Positions 34,332-43,103 of a DNA stretch of 48,931 nt are shown piece by piece. This stretch comes from DATBGO01 sp050011895 (GTDB lineage Bacteria > Actinomycetota > Actinomycetes > Streptosporangiales > Streptosporangiaceae). A program made the position numbers and the translations under genes. The stretch covers positions 1 through 48,931 of the forward strand of contig JBEKIF010000060.1 of NCBI GenBank assembly GCA_050011895.1. Direction: 5' to 3'. A model generated the notes under the pieces. The model saw only the letters and a program-made list of their open reading frames with translations. It ran no database searches and was not told the DNA's origin. Each line of letters begins with the position of its first letter. Position 1 is the stretch's first letter.

Positions 34332-35160
34332 CGCGATCGAGATCGCGCCGTGCCTGGTCATCGAGTGTGATGCCTTCAGCGGCCAGGTTCTCCCGCAGGT
34401 GGGCAACCGAGCCGGTGCCCGGGATGAGCAGCACGTTCGGGGCCAGCTGCAACAGCCACTGGAGTGCGGCCTGCGCCGGGGTGATGCCCAGGCGGGCGGC
34501 TGTCTGCGCAACCACGGGGCTGGCCAGTACGGGGTTGTCCTGGCCGCGCGGCCAGCCGAGCGGGCAGAACGGCACGAACGCGATGCCCCGGCTGAGGCAC
34601 ACATCCAGAAGCGGCGCCGCAGTGCGGTCGGCTAGGTGGAACAGGTTCTGCACGCAGACGATCTTGGTGCCCGCAACGGCATGCTGCAGCTGCCCCAGGC
34701 TGATATTGCTCAGGCCTATCCCGGCGATCAGACCCTCGTCGCGGGCCGCCACCATCGCGGCCAGCTGGTCGTCGAAGCGCGCATCCACGCGGCCGTCGCC
34801 GGGGCGGCGGAGGTTGACTGCGGCGAGCTCGGCTACCCGCAAGGCGCGAAGGTTATCCTCGATGCCCGCGCGCAGGTAGCCAGCGCCGCTGTCGTCCCGC
34901 CCGGCCGCGACCTTGCTGACGATCGCCAGCCCGTCGGGATACGGGTACAGCGCGTCGCGGATCAGCGCGTTCACAGTGCCGGGGCCGTAGTACTGGGCGG
35001 TGTCGATGTGATCGACGCCGGCGGCTACTGCGGCCCGGAGTACGCCGATGGCCGACTCACGGTCGGGCGGCGTCCCCGCGGCGAACTGACCCGCCAGCTG
35101 CATCGCGCCGTACCCAGACCGCCGCACTCGCATCCGCCCAAGCGCGAAGACAGACATCAT
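34321..35160 (-). CDS. Aldo/keto reductase
   Basis: A 279-residue TIM-barrel reductase, start ATG 35160 behind GGGAG (a GTG at 35172 is alternative). HIDTAQYYGPGTVNALI contains the catalytic Asp and Tyr, AIVSKVAAG the Lys. The usual catalytic His position reads AAVNLRRPGD, so the tetrad is incomplete, as in several actinobacterial members. Cofactor-binding end: LIPGTGSVAHLRENL. Substrate unknown. Confidence 0.85.
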   Translation of the reverse strand: MMSVFALGRMRVRRSGYGAMQLAGQFAAGTPPDRESAIGVLRAAVAAGVDHIDTAQYYGPGTVNALIRDALYPYPDGLAIVSKVAAGRDDSGAGYLRAGIEDNLRALRVAELAAVNLRRPGDGRVDARFDDQLAAMVAARDEGLIAGIGLSNISLGQLQHAVAGTKIVCVQNLFHLADRTAAPLLDVCLSRGIAFVPFCPLGWPRGQDNPVLASPVVAQTAARLGITPAQAALQWLLQLAPNVLLIPGTGSVAHLRENLAAEGITLDDQARRDLDRVSA

Positions 35161-35344
35161 TTCTGCTCCCACAGGGCATCTCCATGGTCGTAGCGGACCT
35201 GTCGCTTGCGACGCTAGTGACCATCAGGGTGAGCCGCCGTGGTGATCCGCGCCTTGGAGCGTCTGGTGGGGAACTCGCTGTCGCCGGCTGGCCGGTGGCC
35301 GCGCTCACTGGCGGGGTTTCAGGCGTTTCCCGCCGCTGCGGCGC

Positions 35345-35460
35345 GAGCGGCCAGTATGCCGCGGCCAGCAGGATCAGCAGGGGTCCGGTGTTCGGGTCAG
35401 TGCCCGTGCCGGTGAAGATGCCGCCCAGGTTCTCGGGCGATTTCATGATCTGGGCAACGA
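35345..35460 (-). pseudogene. DoxX-family membrane protein fragment
   Basis: MKSPENLGGIFTGTGTDPNT followed by GPLLILLAAAYWPLA matches the end region of actinobacterial DoxX proteins (SPENxGNFFAGxGTNPNxGPLLILL). The preceding membrane helices are missing. Confidence 0.5.
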
Positions 35461-35569
35461 GCCGTATCTGGGGGCCCGGACGGCGTCGGGCTGGGCAACG
35501 CGGCGGCCGTGTCGTCGGGGCGACGGGCAACGGCGGGGTCGGTCAGGTTCGCGACCAGCCGCCTGCGGA

Positions 35570-35731
35570 TCACAACCCTTCCTGCACTTTGAAAACGTCG
35601 TCGGCAACCAGTCCGTGAGCCTCGCGATGCACGGTGTTCGCGGCCTCCGCAGACGGTGCGTCGACCAGGCAGAAGATCTTGCCCTCGGCCTCGCTCACCC
35701 AGTAGCGGAGGTACCGGACGCGAGTCGCCCT
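35570..35731 (-). pseudogene. DUF4242/SCO4226-type nickel-binding protein fragment
   Basis: RVRYLRYWVSEAEGKIFCLV then DAPSAEAANTVHREAHGLVA is the C-terminal two-thirds of SCO4226-like proteins. A TGA (35732-35734) closes the frame where the first strand and helix should be. Confidence 0.65.
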
Positions 35732-35807
35732 TCACCCTGCCCCGCTTCGTGCGCGTACTGGCGCAGCGAGGCCAGCACCGGATCGCGTTCCAACAGCATC
35801 ATATTCA

Positions 35808-35914
35808 GGATCTTCTCTCAAACGGTCAATCACCACGTTTCGGCCGTGCTGGCCAAGCTCGGCGTCGAGAACCGCGAGGCGGCCGCTGATATGAGCCGGA
35901 ACCTGACTGCTTAA
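35808..35914 (+). pseudogene. LuxR-type HTH fragment
   Basis: SQTVNHHVSAVLAKLGVENREAA is the second half of a LuxR helix-turn-helix (S-x-x-T-V-x-x-H-V-x-x-V-L-x-K-L-G-V). Nothing upstream matches. Confidence 0.6.
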
Positions 35915-36174
35915 TCGAGCCGGTGATGAACAGTACTCAACGCCGCCACTCGACAGCTGCAGTCGCGCCGTCACGCCCATCTGGCGTGCGATCACAGCGA
36001 GAGCGCGCAGCAGGCGGGAGCTGCGCAGAACAGCTGATTCTGTGCTCGATTCCGCCCTAATCAAATTATGTTCGGCCGGTGTACGCCGTTGCCGCGCCTT
36101 GCTGCTGCGGCAAGATCAGAATCGCCGGTCCCGTGGGGCGTTCCCGGGTCCGGGTATTGCCGCATCATGGAGGG

Positions 36175-36714
36175 ATGACCGGCACACCAACGACCTGCTA
36201 TGCGTCCGGGCCGCGGGGCGCGCTGGCCTATCAGGTGACGGGTACCGGGCCGGTGGATCTGCTGATGGTTCCCGGCATGCACTCCCACCTCGAACTGCAA
36301 TGGCAGCTACCGGGATATCGGCGGTTCGTGCGCGGGCTCTCCCGGCACTCCCGGCTCATCCGCTATGACAAGCTCGGGACTGGCCTGTCCGATCCGACGA
36401 TCTCGTCCCCGACTGTCGGTGAGCGAGTCGATGACCTGGCTGCGGTCGCTGCCGCGTGCGCGGCTTCAGCACCCTTCCTGCTCGGCTTCAGCGAGGGAGG
36501 TCCGCTGGCGATCCGCTTCGCTGAAGGTCATCGGGCATCTGGTCTTGTTCTATACGGCACCTCCGTTCGCCCGCCGACCTCCGAAGCTCGCGCGGAACTG
36601 GATCTCGTCCTGCGGGGCTGGGGCTCCGGACGGTCGCTCGACACGTTTGCCCCAAGCCTGGCCGCGGATCCCGCGGCCCGGCGCATCACCGCGTCTCTCG
36701 AGCGAGCCGCGTCA
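36175..36714 (+). pseudogene. N-terminal half of alpha/beta hydrolase-LuxR protein (split by inversion)
   Basis: ATG 36175 follows GGAGGG. The first 180 residues are a hydrolase of the kind linked to adenylate cyclases and LuxR regulators: VDLLMVPGMHSHLELQWQLP, RLIRYDKLGTGLSD, nucleophile LLGFSEGGPLAIRFA, WGSGRSLDTFAPSLAADP. Similarity ends at ASLERAAS, where the next segment of the family should read into the cap and acid/His region. That missing part lies just beyond, on the other strand. Confidence 0.7.
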
Positions 36715-36719
36715 GAGTG

Positions 36720-37232
36720 CCCCGGCGATGCGGCAAGCGGACAGAGCAGGTGCAACTGGTGCCGTCCGTCGATCGCCAGCTTGGCGTACACCCGCTTGAG
36801 GTGGGTCTCAATCGTGGCCCGGGACAGGAACAGTTCGCGCGCGATCGCGGGGTTGCTGTTCCCGTCGGCTGCCAGCATGGCCACCCGGGCCTCCGCGTCG
36901 GTCAGGGACGCCCATCCCGTCAGCGGGCGGGTGACTCGGGGTGCGCCGGGCCGGGCGGGTCGTGGCCAGTCGCACAGTCGCGCGAGGAACGCAGCTACCC
37001 GCTCGACGATCGCGTCCACGTCCCCGGCCCATGGCTGATGGTCGATGCCGGGCAGGATTTCGAGTTGCGCACCAGGGATGTGCTCGGCGAGGTTCCGCGC
37101 CTCGGCGACCGGAATGAATTCCTGCGCCCAATGCAGTACCAGGGTAGGTATGCGCAGGTGTTCGAGTAGCCCCTCGGCGCTGCTATCGGCAAGGGCGCCG
37201 ATCACGTGCCTGATCATGGCCGGGCTGGCGGC
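36720..37232 (-). pseudogene. C-terminal half of hydrolase-LuxR protein, inverted
   Basis: Read leftward: SPAMIRHVIGALADSSAEGL, LRIPTLVLHWAQEFIPVAEA, IPGAQLEILPGIDHQPWAGD (hydrolase C-terminal part with the catalytic His) and then a complete LuxR HTH, LTDAEARVAMLAADGNSNPA with LFLSRATIETHLKRVYAKLA. It starts exactly where the forward half stops (both reach the family's AAS-P segment). The two halves would rebuild one protein if this segment were flipped. In the present order neither half is complete. Confidence 0.65.
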
Positions 37233-37253
37233 GGAGCAGCCTCCACCAGCCAT

Positions 37254-37699
37254 ACGCCATCCGGATGGTCACCTGCCAGACCGGCGGCGGCCCATGCCGC
37301 TGGCACCGGTCCACATCAGCCCGCGGGCGGTGCCTGCCGTAGGCGCGCGCCGGCCGAGCGCCCTACGACACCTACTAGGCGGCCGGACCCGGCAGCTGGA
37401 CGATGTTCGGCCTTCCCGCCCGCGCCAGCATCGGCGGCAAGGGCAGCAGCCGCTATCGGCGAGCGGCGATGGCGGGCCACGCTGCCGGAGGGCCGGCGAA
37501 CGGAGACCAAGATGACCATCCACAGCCCGCACCCACCGGTGCCTTTGTCCGGGCGCTGAGTTCGTGCTGTCCCGCGCGGCGGCAAACATGAACACGCAGA
37601 AATACCTGATCTGGCCGGCCGCGCATGATCTTCCGCGCCGGCCAACACCCGCGTATAACGAGCGGCTCTTCGCGTCGCTGAGCTGGTGGCGGGTGATAG
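37254..37699. other. Stretch without a supported gene
   Basis: Open frames exist but none shows a recognisable family or ribosome site. A rightward segment near 37640-37690 (YNERLFASLSWWRVI) looks protein-like but is unplaced. Confidence 0.35.
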
Positions 37700-38107
37700 T
37701 TACCGGCGCGAGGCCTCGTCGAGGTCGATGCCGATGACGCTAGCCACATGGTCCAGATCGCTGCCGCAAGCCAGCAAAGTGACTTGGTGCCGTCGCGCGA
37801 CCGCAGCGATCATGCAGTCAATCATCCCCCGGGGCGTGATCCCGGACTGCCGGCAACGACGGTAGATGCGTACCGCCCCATCGAAGTCAGCGACGGCGTC
37901 GAACGGGCAGAGGTGGAAACGCAGCAGCAGGCGGCGCAGATCCGCCTCCCTCGCGTCGCTGCGCGCGCCAGCCAGGACTTCCATGATCACCGGCTCGGTG
38001 ACGGCGACCGGGCCCCGGGTGTCAATGAGCTCGGTCAGTCGATGATCGACTGCGCTTCCGGTGGCCCGGTCGTATTCGACCCAGGCGGAGGTGTCTGCGA
38101 GGATCAC
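37700..38107 (-). CDS. VapC-type PIN-domain toxin
   Basis: A 135-residue PIN-domain RNase. It opens VILADTSAWVEYDR (Asp5), followed by VTEPVIMEVLAGARSDARE (Glu) and GMIDCMIAAVARRHQVTLLA (Asp), supplying the acidic metal-binding cluster. Start GTG 38107 overlaps the VapB stop (GTGA), giving translational coupling typical of toxin-antitoxin pairs. Target RNA unknown. Confidence 0.88.
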   Translation of the reverse strand: MILADTSAWVEYDRATGSAVDHRLTELIDTRGPVAVTEPVIMEVLAGARSDAREADLRRLLLRFHLCPFDAVADFDGAVRIYRRCRQSGITPRGMIDCMIAAVARRHQVTLLACGSDLDHVASVIGIDLDEASRR

Positions 38108-38316
38108 GCTGCTCCCCGGGGCGCGACATCGTCGGGAAGATCCCCGATGGCATGCGCGCCCCGCATCGACAGGGCCTCCTCGCGCGTCATCGGCTGCCCG
38201 GCAAGATGGCGCAGGGCGAGCTCGACCGCTTCGGTCTTCGTCCGCAGGCCGTAGCGCTCCATGACCGCCCGGAGATAGATGTCTTCGATCTCGATGTTCG
38301 TGCGCACCCGACTCAT
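38104..38316 (-). CDS. VapB-type antitoxin
   Basis: A 70-residue ribbon-helix-helix-type antitoxin: TNIEIEDIYLRAVMERYGLR then TKTEAVELALRHLAG is the DNA-binding part; the acidic tail (EEALSMRGAHAIGDLPDD) should wrap the toxin. Its operator-like repeats lie directly upstream (38327-38352). Confidence 0.88.
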   Translation of the reverse strand: MSRVRTNIEIEDIYLRAVMERYGLRTKTEAVELALRHLAGQPMTREEALSMRGAHAIGDLPDDVAPRGAA

Positions 38317-38326
38317 ACACCTACGA

Positions 38327-38352
38327 TACACCTTACGTGTAAGTTACGTGTA
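38327..38352. promoter_or_regulatory. VapBC operator: TACAC-N5-GTGTA plus repeated TTACGTGTA
   Basis: TTACGTGTA occurs at 38333-38341 and 38344-38352, 11 bases apart (one helical turn); TACAC at 38327-38331 pairs with GTGTA at 38337-38341. A tandem ribbon-helix-helix site, 11 bases above the antitoxin start. Confidence 0.6.
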
Positions 38353-38633
38353 CCGATAGCGAGTTCAGCCACTGGCCGCCACCCACAGTCCCGAACTTCC
38401 AGTTCTGGCGTCGTTCGCTCAGACGCCCGCTTCTCACGCATGACCGGGCGTTTAGCCGGGCATTGCGTCGACGGTAACAGCGCGAACAACATTTACGCCG
38501 GGCCCTCACGCCACGATCGCCGTCAAACGGCGAAGGACCGCGAGGAGGCTGCCCGCCGACGGTACGCATGGGGCCCCGGCGGGCACGATGCTGGCAGGAC
38601 CCGTCACCTAGCAATCACTGGCAAGGGGGACCG
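38353..38633. other. Intergenic region
   Basis: No gene supported between VapB and the dehydrogenase. Confidence 0.4.
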
Positions 38634-39521
38634 ATGGCAGGGACTCACGAGCCTGTTGCGGTGCTCGGCATCGGGGCGATGGGCCACGGCATGGCGGCCA
38701 GTGCTTTGCGCGCTGGCATCCCGACGATCGTCTGGAACCGCAGGATAGAGGCGGTCCGGGACCTGGCTGAGCTCGGCGCGGAGGTCGCCGGGACCGCCGC
38801 CGACGCGGCGCGGCGAGCGGCGATCGTGGTCACGATGGTGACCGACGCTGATGCCGTCATTTCGGTCGCCCGGGACCAGGGGATGCTTGCTGCCTTGGCG
38901 CCGGGCGCGATCTGGGTCCAGATGAGCACGATCGGCGTGGCGGGGATCGACCGGGTCGCGGCCATGGCCGGTAGTGAGCGTCCGGACGTGATGCTCCTCG
39001 ACGCGCCGGTGTCGGGAAGCAAGGATCCGGCAGAAGGCGGCCAGCTGACGATCTTCGCGTCCGGGCCCGCCAACGCGCGTTCGCGTGTCGCTCCGCTGTT
39101 CGACGCGCTCGGCCAGCGCACGATCTGGGTCGGCGAGTCCGGGACCGGAACGCGGCTGAAGCTGGTGAACAACACCTGGCTCGCGTTCGCGACCGAAGCG
39201 GTCGCTGCGTCGGTGGCTCTAGCTCACCTGCTGGGTCTTGACACCGGGACGGTGGTGGACGCGCTGGGCGGCGGCCCGCTGGTGTCCGCCTGGCAGAATG
39301 CCAAGCTACAACGGATCGCCAACGGCGAGTTCTCGGCCCAGTTCGCGCTCTCGCTTGCGCTCAAGGACGTGCACCTCGCCCTGCAAGCGGCTGGCGGCGA
39401 CCGGTTCGCTGCCCTTGCCTGCCTGGCTGACGAATGGCAGCAAGCCGTTGATCAAGGACTCGGCGGGCAGGATCTGACCGTCGTGACGCGCGCGCTCGAA
39501 CAGCAGGGAGGAACGCCATGA
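38634..39521 (+). CDS. 3-hydroxyisobutyrate dehydrogenase-like oxidoreductase
   Basis: A 295-residue beta-hydroxyacid dehydrogenase: nucleotide motif VAVLGIGAMGHGMAASAL, substrate motif LLDAPVSGSKDPAEGGQLTI, catalytic Lys in RLKLVNNTWLAFATEAVA, and the C-terminal helical domain (FALSLALKDVHLALQAA). Start ATG 38634 behind GGGGGA. Oxidises or reduces a beta-hydroxy or keto acid, or an imine. The stop overlaps the next start (ATGA). Confidence 0.88.
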   Translation: MAGTHEPVAVLGIGAMGHGMAASALRAGIPTIVWNRRIEAVRDLAELGAEVAGTAADAARRAAIVVTMVTDADAVISVARDQGMLAALAPGAIWVQMSTIGVAGIDRVAAMAGSERPDVMLLDAPVSGSKDPAEGGQLTIFASGPANARSRVAPLFDALGQRTIWVGESGTGTRLKLVNNTWLAFATEAVAASVALAHLLGLDTGTVVDALGGGPLVSAWQNAKLQRIANGEFSAQFALSLALKDVHLALQAAGGDRFAALACLADEWQQAVDQGLGGQDLTVVTRALEQQGGTP

Positions 39522-39604
39522 CCCTGATCGGCTACCCGGTGATGTGCGAGCCGACGGGCCTGAAGCAGCTGGTGCGCGACGCCATCGGCGCGGCGCCGGC
39601 TTAG
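39518..39604 (+). CDS. 28-residue coupled ORF, probably a truncated oxidoreductase start
   Basis: ATG 39518 overlaps the previous stop and has GGGAGGA upstream. The peptide MTLIGYPVMCEPTGLKQLVR resembles the opening of luciferase-like oxidoreductases, then stops. It is likely the remnant of a lost downstream gene. Confidence 0.4.
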   Translation: MTLIGYPVMCEPTGLKQLVRDAIGAAPA

Positions 39605-39951
39605 GTGTCGTCGTCGTCGGCCTCTGCCTCCAATTCGGCCTCTAGCTCAGCTTCGGCTACGGCGACCACGAATCCCAGGCCCTCGGCGATGTTCTCCGCC
39701 GCCGAAACCACGCGGACCGTGCCCACGATGGGTGCCACCGCGACGAGAATATCTTCGACGTCATCGAGGGTGATGCCGGAGTCGGCCGCCGCTTCGACGT
39801 TGAGCGCATAAGACGCAGCTGATGCGTCCACCGCGACCAGGGCGGCGATCCGGGCAATCATGAACTCGCGTGGGGGCAGGTCGCTGCTCTCCAGCGATGC
39901 GGCGGTCATCACCGTGAGGGTGTCCATGACGGGGGTGTCACTATCGGGCAT
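39601..39951 (-). CDS. Carboxymuconolactone-decarboxylase-like (AhpD fold) protein
   Basis: A 116-residue helical protein: REFMIARIAALVAVDASAAS, GITLDDVEDILVAVAPIVGT, VRVVSAAENIAEGLGF. This matches a cysteine-free actinobacterial branch of the CMD family; lacking CxxC, it cannot work like AhpD. The last 16 residues are an unusual acidic run (EAELEAELEAEADDDDT). Overlaps the convergent 28-residue ORF by four bases. Confidence 0.75.
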   Translation of the reverse strand: MPDSDTPVMDTLTVMTAASLESSDLPPREFMIARIAALVAVDASAASYALNVEAAADSGITLDDVEDILVAVAPIVGTVRVVSAAENIAEGLGFVVAVAEAELEAELEAEADDDDT

Positions 39952-40270
39952 AGCGGAGTCCTTTCAGAACGGGAGCAGCCAACTAATCGTCCTCTTGCCG
40001 CGCTCGTTCCGCCAGACCCACAGGCCACAGGGCCTGACTGCACTTGCCAAGATTCACAAGATCGTTTAGAGCTGCGAGGAAATCGTGCGACTCCGGGCCA
40101 TGGACGACCTCGAATGGACGCGGAACTGATCGCCTGATTGGTGGCATGATCATCGGCCGACGGCGCGCCGCCGTACCATGATGGGATCCAGGCATCAGCT
40201 GCCGCAGCCGATGCCCGGGATCGGGACACTCGACATGGCCGGGCGGTCCACCACCCGGAGGGGTTGTGCC

Positions 40271-41107
40271 ATGGACATCGCGAACCGGGTCGCCATCGTC
40301 ACCGGCGGCGCCAGCGGCATCGGCCGGTCCATCTGCCTGGCGCTCGCCGACGCGGGCGCGGCCGGCGTGGTGGTAGCCGACGTTGACGCCGCGGGCGCGG
40401 CGAAGGTAGCCGCGGAGATCGAGGCCGGCGGCCACCGGGCGCTGGCCGTGCCGGCCGACGTGTCGCGCGAGTCCGACGTGCGGGCCCTGGTGGCCGCGGC
40501 AGAGCATGCGTTCGGGCCGGTGGACCTGTTCTGCTCCAACGCCGGCATCATTGTGGCCGGCGGTTTGGAGGTGGCTGACGATGCGTGGGCGCGGATCTGG
40601 GCCATCAACGTGCAAAGTCACGTGTACGCCGCGCGGGCGCTGCTGCCGGGCGTGCTGGCCCGCGGCCAGGGTTACCTGATCATCACGGCGTCCGCGGCCG
40701 GCCTGCTTACCCAGCTCGGCTCGGCCCCGTACGCGGTGACCAAGCACGCCGCCGTGGCGCTGGCAGAGTGGCTCTCGATAACTTACGGCGAGCAGGGCCT
40801 GGTGGTGTCGTGCCTGTGCCCGCAGGCGGTGACCTCCAACCTGGGCGCGACCAGCCGCCGCGAGCTAGGCGAGGATACATTTCTTGAGGACGTCGGCGCG
40901 ACCGGTGGCTCGGCGCAGGCAGCGCTGGACGGCGTGCTCGAGCCGGGCCAGGTGGCCGCGACGGTGCTGGCCGCGGTGGCGGCCGAGCAGTTCCTGATCC
41001 TGCCGCATCCGGACGTGGCCACCTATGAGCGCCGGCGGGCCGATGACCGCGAGCGGTGGCTGCGCGGCATGCGCCGCCTGCAGGCCCGGCTCAGCGGGAG
41101 ACCCTGA
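40271..41107 (+). CDS. Short-chain dehydrogenase/reductase
   Basis: A 278-residue classical SDR from ATG 40271 (CGGAGGGG upstream). Cofactor motif VTGGASGIG (10-18), NAG at 90-92, Ser141, Tyr154 and Lys158 (YAVTK). The Asp after the second strand (VVADVDA) favours NAD. The C-terminal QARLSGRP tail precedes the phosphotransferase gene by four bases, so the two form an operon, as in many actinobacterial fatty-acid or steroid catabolism sets. Confidence 0.9.
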   Translation: MDIANRVAIVTGGASGIGRSICLALADAGAAGVVVADVDAAGAAKVAAEIEAGGHRALAVPADVSRESDVRALVAAAEHAFGPVDLFCSNAGIIVAGGLEVADDAWARIWAINVQSHVYAARALLPGVLARGQGYLIITASAAGLLTQLGSAPYAVTKHAAVALAEWLSITYGEQGLVVSCLCPQAVTSNLGATSRRELGEDTFLEDVGATGGSAQAALDGVLEPGQVAATVLAAVAAEQFLILPHPDVATYERRRADDRERWLRGMRRLQARLSGRP

Positions 41108-41111
41108 CCAG

Positions 41112-42164
41112 ATGACGGAAGGCATCAGCCCATCAGCGGTGTCGGGCTGGCTGCTGGCCAACGTTGAGGGCCTGCGGCCGCCGTTTGAGTTCGCGCTGAT
41201 CGCCGGCGGCCGCTCCAACCTGACTTATGCGGTCACCGATGCCGCGGGCCGCCGGATCGTGCTGCGCCGTCCGCCGATCAGCCACATCCTGCCTACGGCC
41301 CATGACATGGGTCGGGAACACCGGATCATCTCTGCCCTGCGTGACACGCCTGTGCCGGTCCCGGCGGCCCTGGGCTACTGTGCCGACGAGACGGTCAACG
41401 GCCGGCCTTTCTACGTGATGGAATTCGTCGACGGCTACGTCCTGCGCGAGCCCGCCGAGGCGGCGGCTGCCCTCGACGAGGCAGGCCGGATGACAGCAGG
41501 CTACGACCTCGTCGACGTGCTGGCCGCCATCCACCAGCTGGATGTCGATGCCATCGGGCTTGGTGACCTGGCCCGGCACGACGGCTACATCGAGCGGCAG
41601 CTGCGCCGGTGGCACAGGCAGTTCAGCCAGTCGCAGCAGCAGGCCCGCGGTGTCGGCGTCTACCGCCCGGTGCCACTGGTCGACAAGGTGCACGACCTGC
41701 TCGCCGGCCGGGTCCCGGCCCAGCAGGGAACGGCTCTCGTACACGGCGACTACCGCCTGGACAACACCATTGTCTCCGCCGGAGGCCAGGTCCAGGCGGT
41801 GCTGGACTGGGAGCTTTGCACGCTGGGTGATGCGCTAGCCGATGTGGGCACCATGATGGCGTACTGGGGCAGCGGCCCCGGGCCGGGGGCGGCTTCCGAC
41901 CCGCTGCGGCTCGCCGCCACGGCGCTGCCTGGCTTCCCCAGCCGGGTCGACGTGGCGGAGCGCTATGCCGGCCATTCCGGCCACGATCTTACCGACCTGG
42001 GGTTCTACGTGGCATTCGCCCAGTGGAAGCTCGCATGCATCGGCGAAGGAGTCTTCGTACGGTACGCGGCCAACGCCATGGGAACCGGTGGCAGCGACGC
42101 CGCGGCGCTCGGCCGAGGCGTCGAGGATCGTGCCCGGCAGGCGCTGGCCTCACTGAACCCCTGA
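41112..42164 (+). CDS. Phosphotransferase (APH-like) family protein
   Basis: A 350-residue aminoglycoside-phosphotransferase-fold protein. Nucleotide loop IAGGRSNLTYAV, Lys replaced by Arg in IVLRRPP, catalytic HGDYRLDNTIV and metal motif LDWELCTLGDALAD. This is the group that commonly accompanies acyl-CoA dehydrogenases and SDRs; it probably phosphorylates a hydroxyacyl substrate, not an antibiotic. Follows the SDR by four bases. Confidence 0.88.
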   Translation: MTEGISPSAVSGWLLANVEGLRPPFEFALIAGGRSNLTYAVTDAAGRRIVLRRPPISHILPTAHDMGREHRIISALRDTPVPVPAALGYCADETVNGRPFYVMEFVDGYVLREPAEAAAALDEAGRMTAGYDLVDVLAAIHQLDVDAIGLGDLARHDGYIERQLRRWHRQFSQSQQQARGVGVYRPVPLVDKVHDLLAGRVPAQQGTALVHGDYRLDNTIVSAGGQVQAVLDWELCTLGDALADVGTMMAYWGSGPGPGAASDPLRLAATALPGFPSRVDVAERYAGHSGHDLTDLGFYVAFAQWKLACIGEGVFVRYAANAMGTGGSDAAALGRGVEDRARQALASLNP

Positions 42165-42177
42165 GCCGTTCACCTGG

Positions 42178-42262
42178 CGCCATTTCGACGATGTCTGCTA
42201 GGAGGCGGAAGTCATCGATGTCACGCGTGTGCGTGGCGTCATAGGCCAAGGCTGTCTGTGGC
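42178..42262 (-). pseudogene. Possible PIN-domain (VapC) C-terminal relic
   Basis: Leftward, TALAYDATHTRDIDDFRLLA DIVEM resembles the last part of PIN toxins (…YTRxxDDFxxLxxLV…). No N-terminal acidic motifs nearby. Weak. Confidence 0.35.
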
Positions 42263-42477
42263 GTGCGGGGCGGGCTCGCCACCAGCGGCAGGCCCGGCCA
42301 CGCCGGCCCCCAGGGTGATCGCGACGACCGCCCCTTGGATCGGCAGAGCCGATCCGCCGCGGTGCGCTAGGCGAAGCGACGCGGTCAACAGTGCAGATGG
42401 GCCGGGCACTCGCCGACTTCGACCTGCTGCAGGCTATGCGCAAGGATAGTGATGAAACATCCTAGGGAGGTGCTGCG

Positions 42478-42810
42478 GTGACAGCGGCACTTGTCATCGG
42501 TGGCGTGGTCCTGCTCGCGATGATTTGCGTCTCTTGGTACGGCGCGGTCACCCTGCCGAGTGACGCGCGCGTTCCGATCCATTTCGGGGTCTCCTACAAC
42601 AACTTCGTGTCCAAGCGCGTAGGGCTTGTCATGCACCCGGCCGCAGGTGCGGTGGTTTATCTGCTCTCTGCCTTCGTGAGCCACGGCAACTCGGCAAATG
42701 GCGCCTCGTCCAAGGCGCTACCGCACGTCTTCCCTGTGATCATCATGTGCGTACTGCTCGCCGTCCAGGCTGGCGCCATAAGGGTGGCACGCCGCAGGTC
42801 CGTCGTCTGA
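42478..42810 (+). CDS. DUF1648-containing membrane protein
   Basis: A 110-residue membrane protein with GTG start behind GGGAGGT. Helix 1 (ALVIGGVVLLAMICVSWYGA) is followed by the DUF1648-like signature LPSDARVPIHFGVSYNNFVSKR and two more helices (AAGAVVYLLSAFV; VFPVIIMCVLLAVQAGAIRVA). Short members with one DUF1648 and no SdpI part are common; role unknown. Confidence 0.75.
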   Translation: MTAALVIGGVVLLAMICVSWYGAVTLPSDARVPIHFGVSYNNFVSKRVGLVMHPAAGAVVYLLSAFVSHGNSANGASSKALPHVFPVIIMCVLLAVQAGAIRVARRRSVV

Positions 42811-42869
42811 TCCAGATCTCATGCGCCGCAGCCGATGGCAGCATTGATCGCCATCAACCCCTACGGCAG

Positions 42870-43085
42870 CGGGCGTGCCGTGCGTCGCGGTCGACAGCGC
42901 GGCGACCTGGTCCTCGGCCAGGCTCTGCGCGATCTGCCAACGCCTATCGGTGCCGTCGCTGTCCTCGGTCGGCTCGACGTCCTGCCCGGCGAGCAGCGCC
43001 TGCAGCGCCACCGCCTCGGCCGTCGTGCCTCCAGCTGAGCTCCTGATGCCCGCAGCAGTGCCAGCGCATCGTTCACCAGCGCGGG
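42870..43085 (-). mobile_element. IS1182-family transposase fragment
   Basis: Leftward, LVNDALALLRASGAQLE, then in a shifted frame TAEAVALQALLAGQDVEPTE and RWQIAQSLAEDQVAALSTAT, match the mid-part of IS1182 transposases just before the VDPxARHxxKS block. No inverted repeats seen. Confidence 0.55.
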
Positions 43086-43103
43086 CACCAGGCGGCCCTG
43101 GGC

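Noticed and set aside
37360..37385. Sequence CCTACGACACCTACTAGG as an eighth BlaI site
   Set aside because: The centre and right half do not fit the consensus (CACC in place of GTGT), and no gene start is close.
41112..42164. Aminoglycoside resistance gene
   Set aside because: The SDR neighbour and sequence type match the catabolic phosphotransferase group rather than drug-modifying enzymes.
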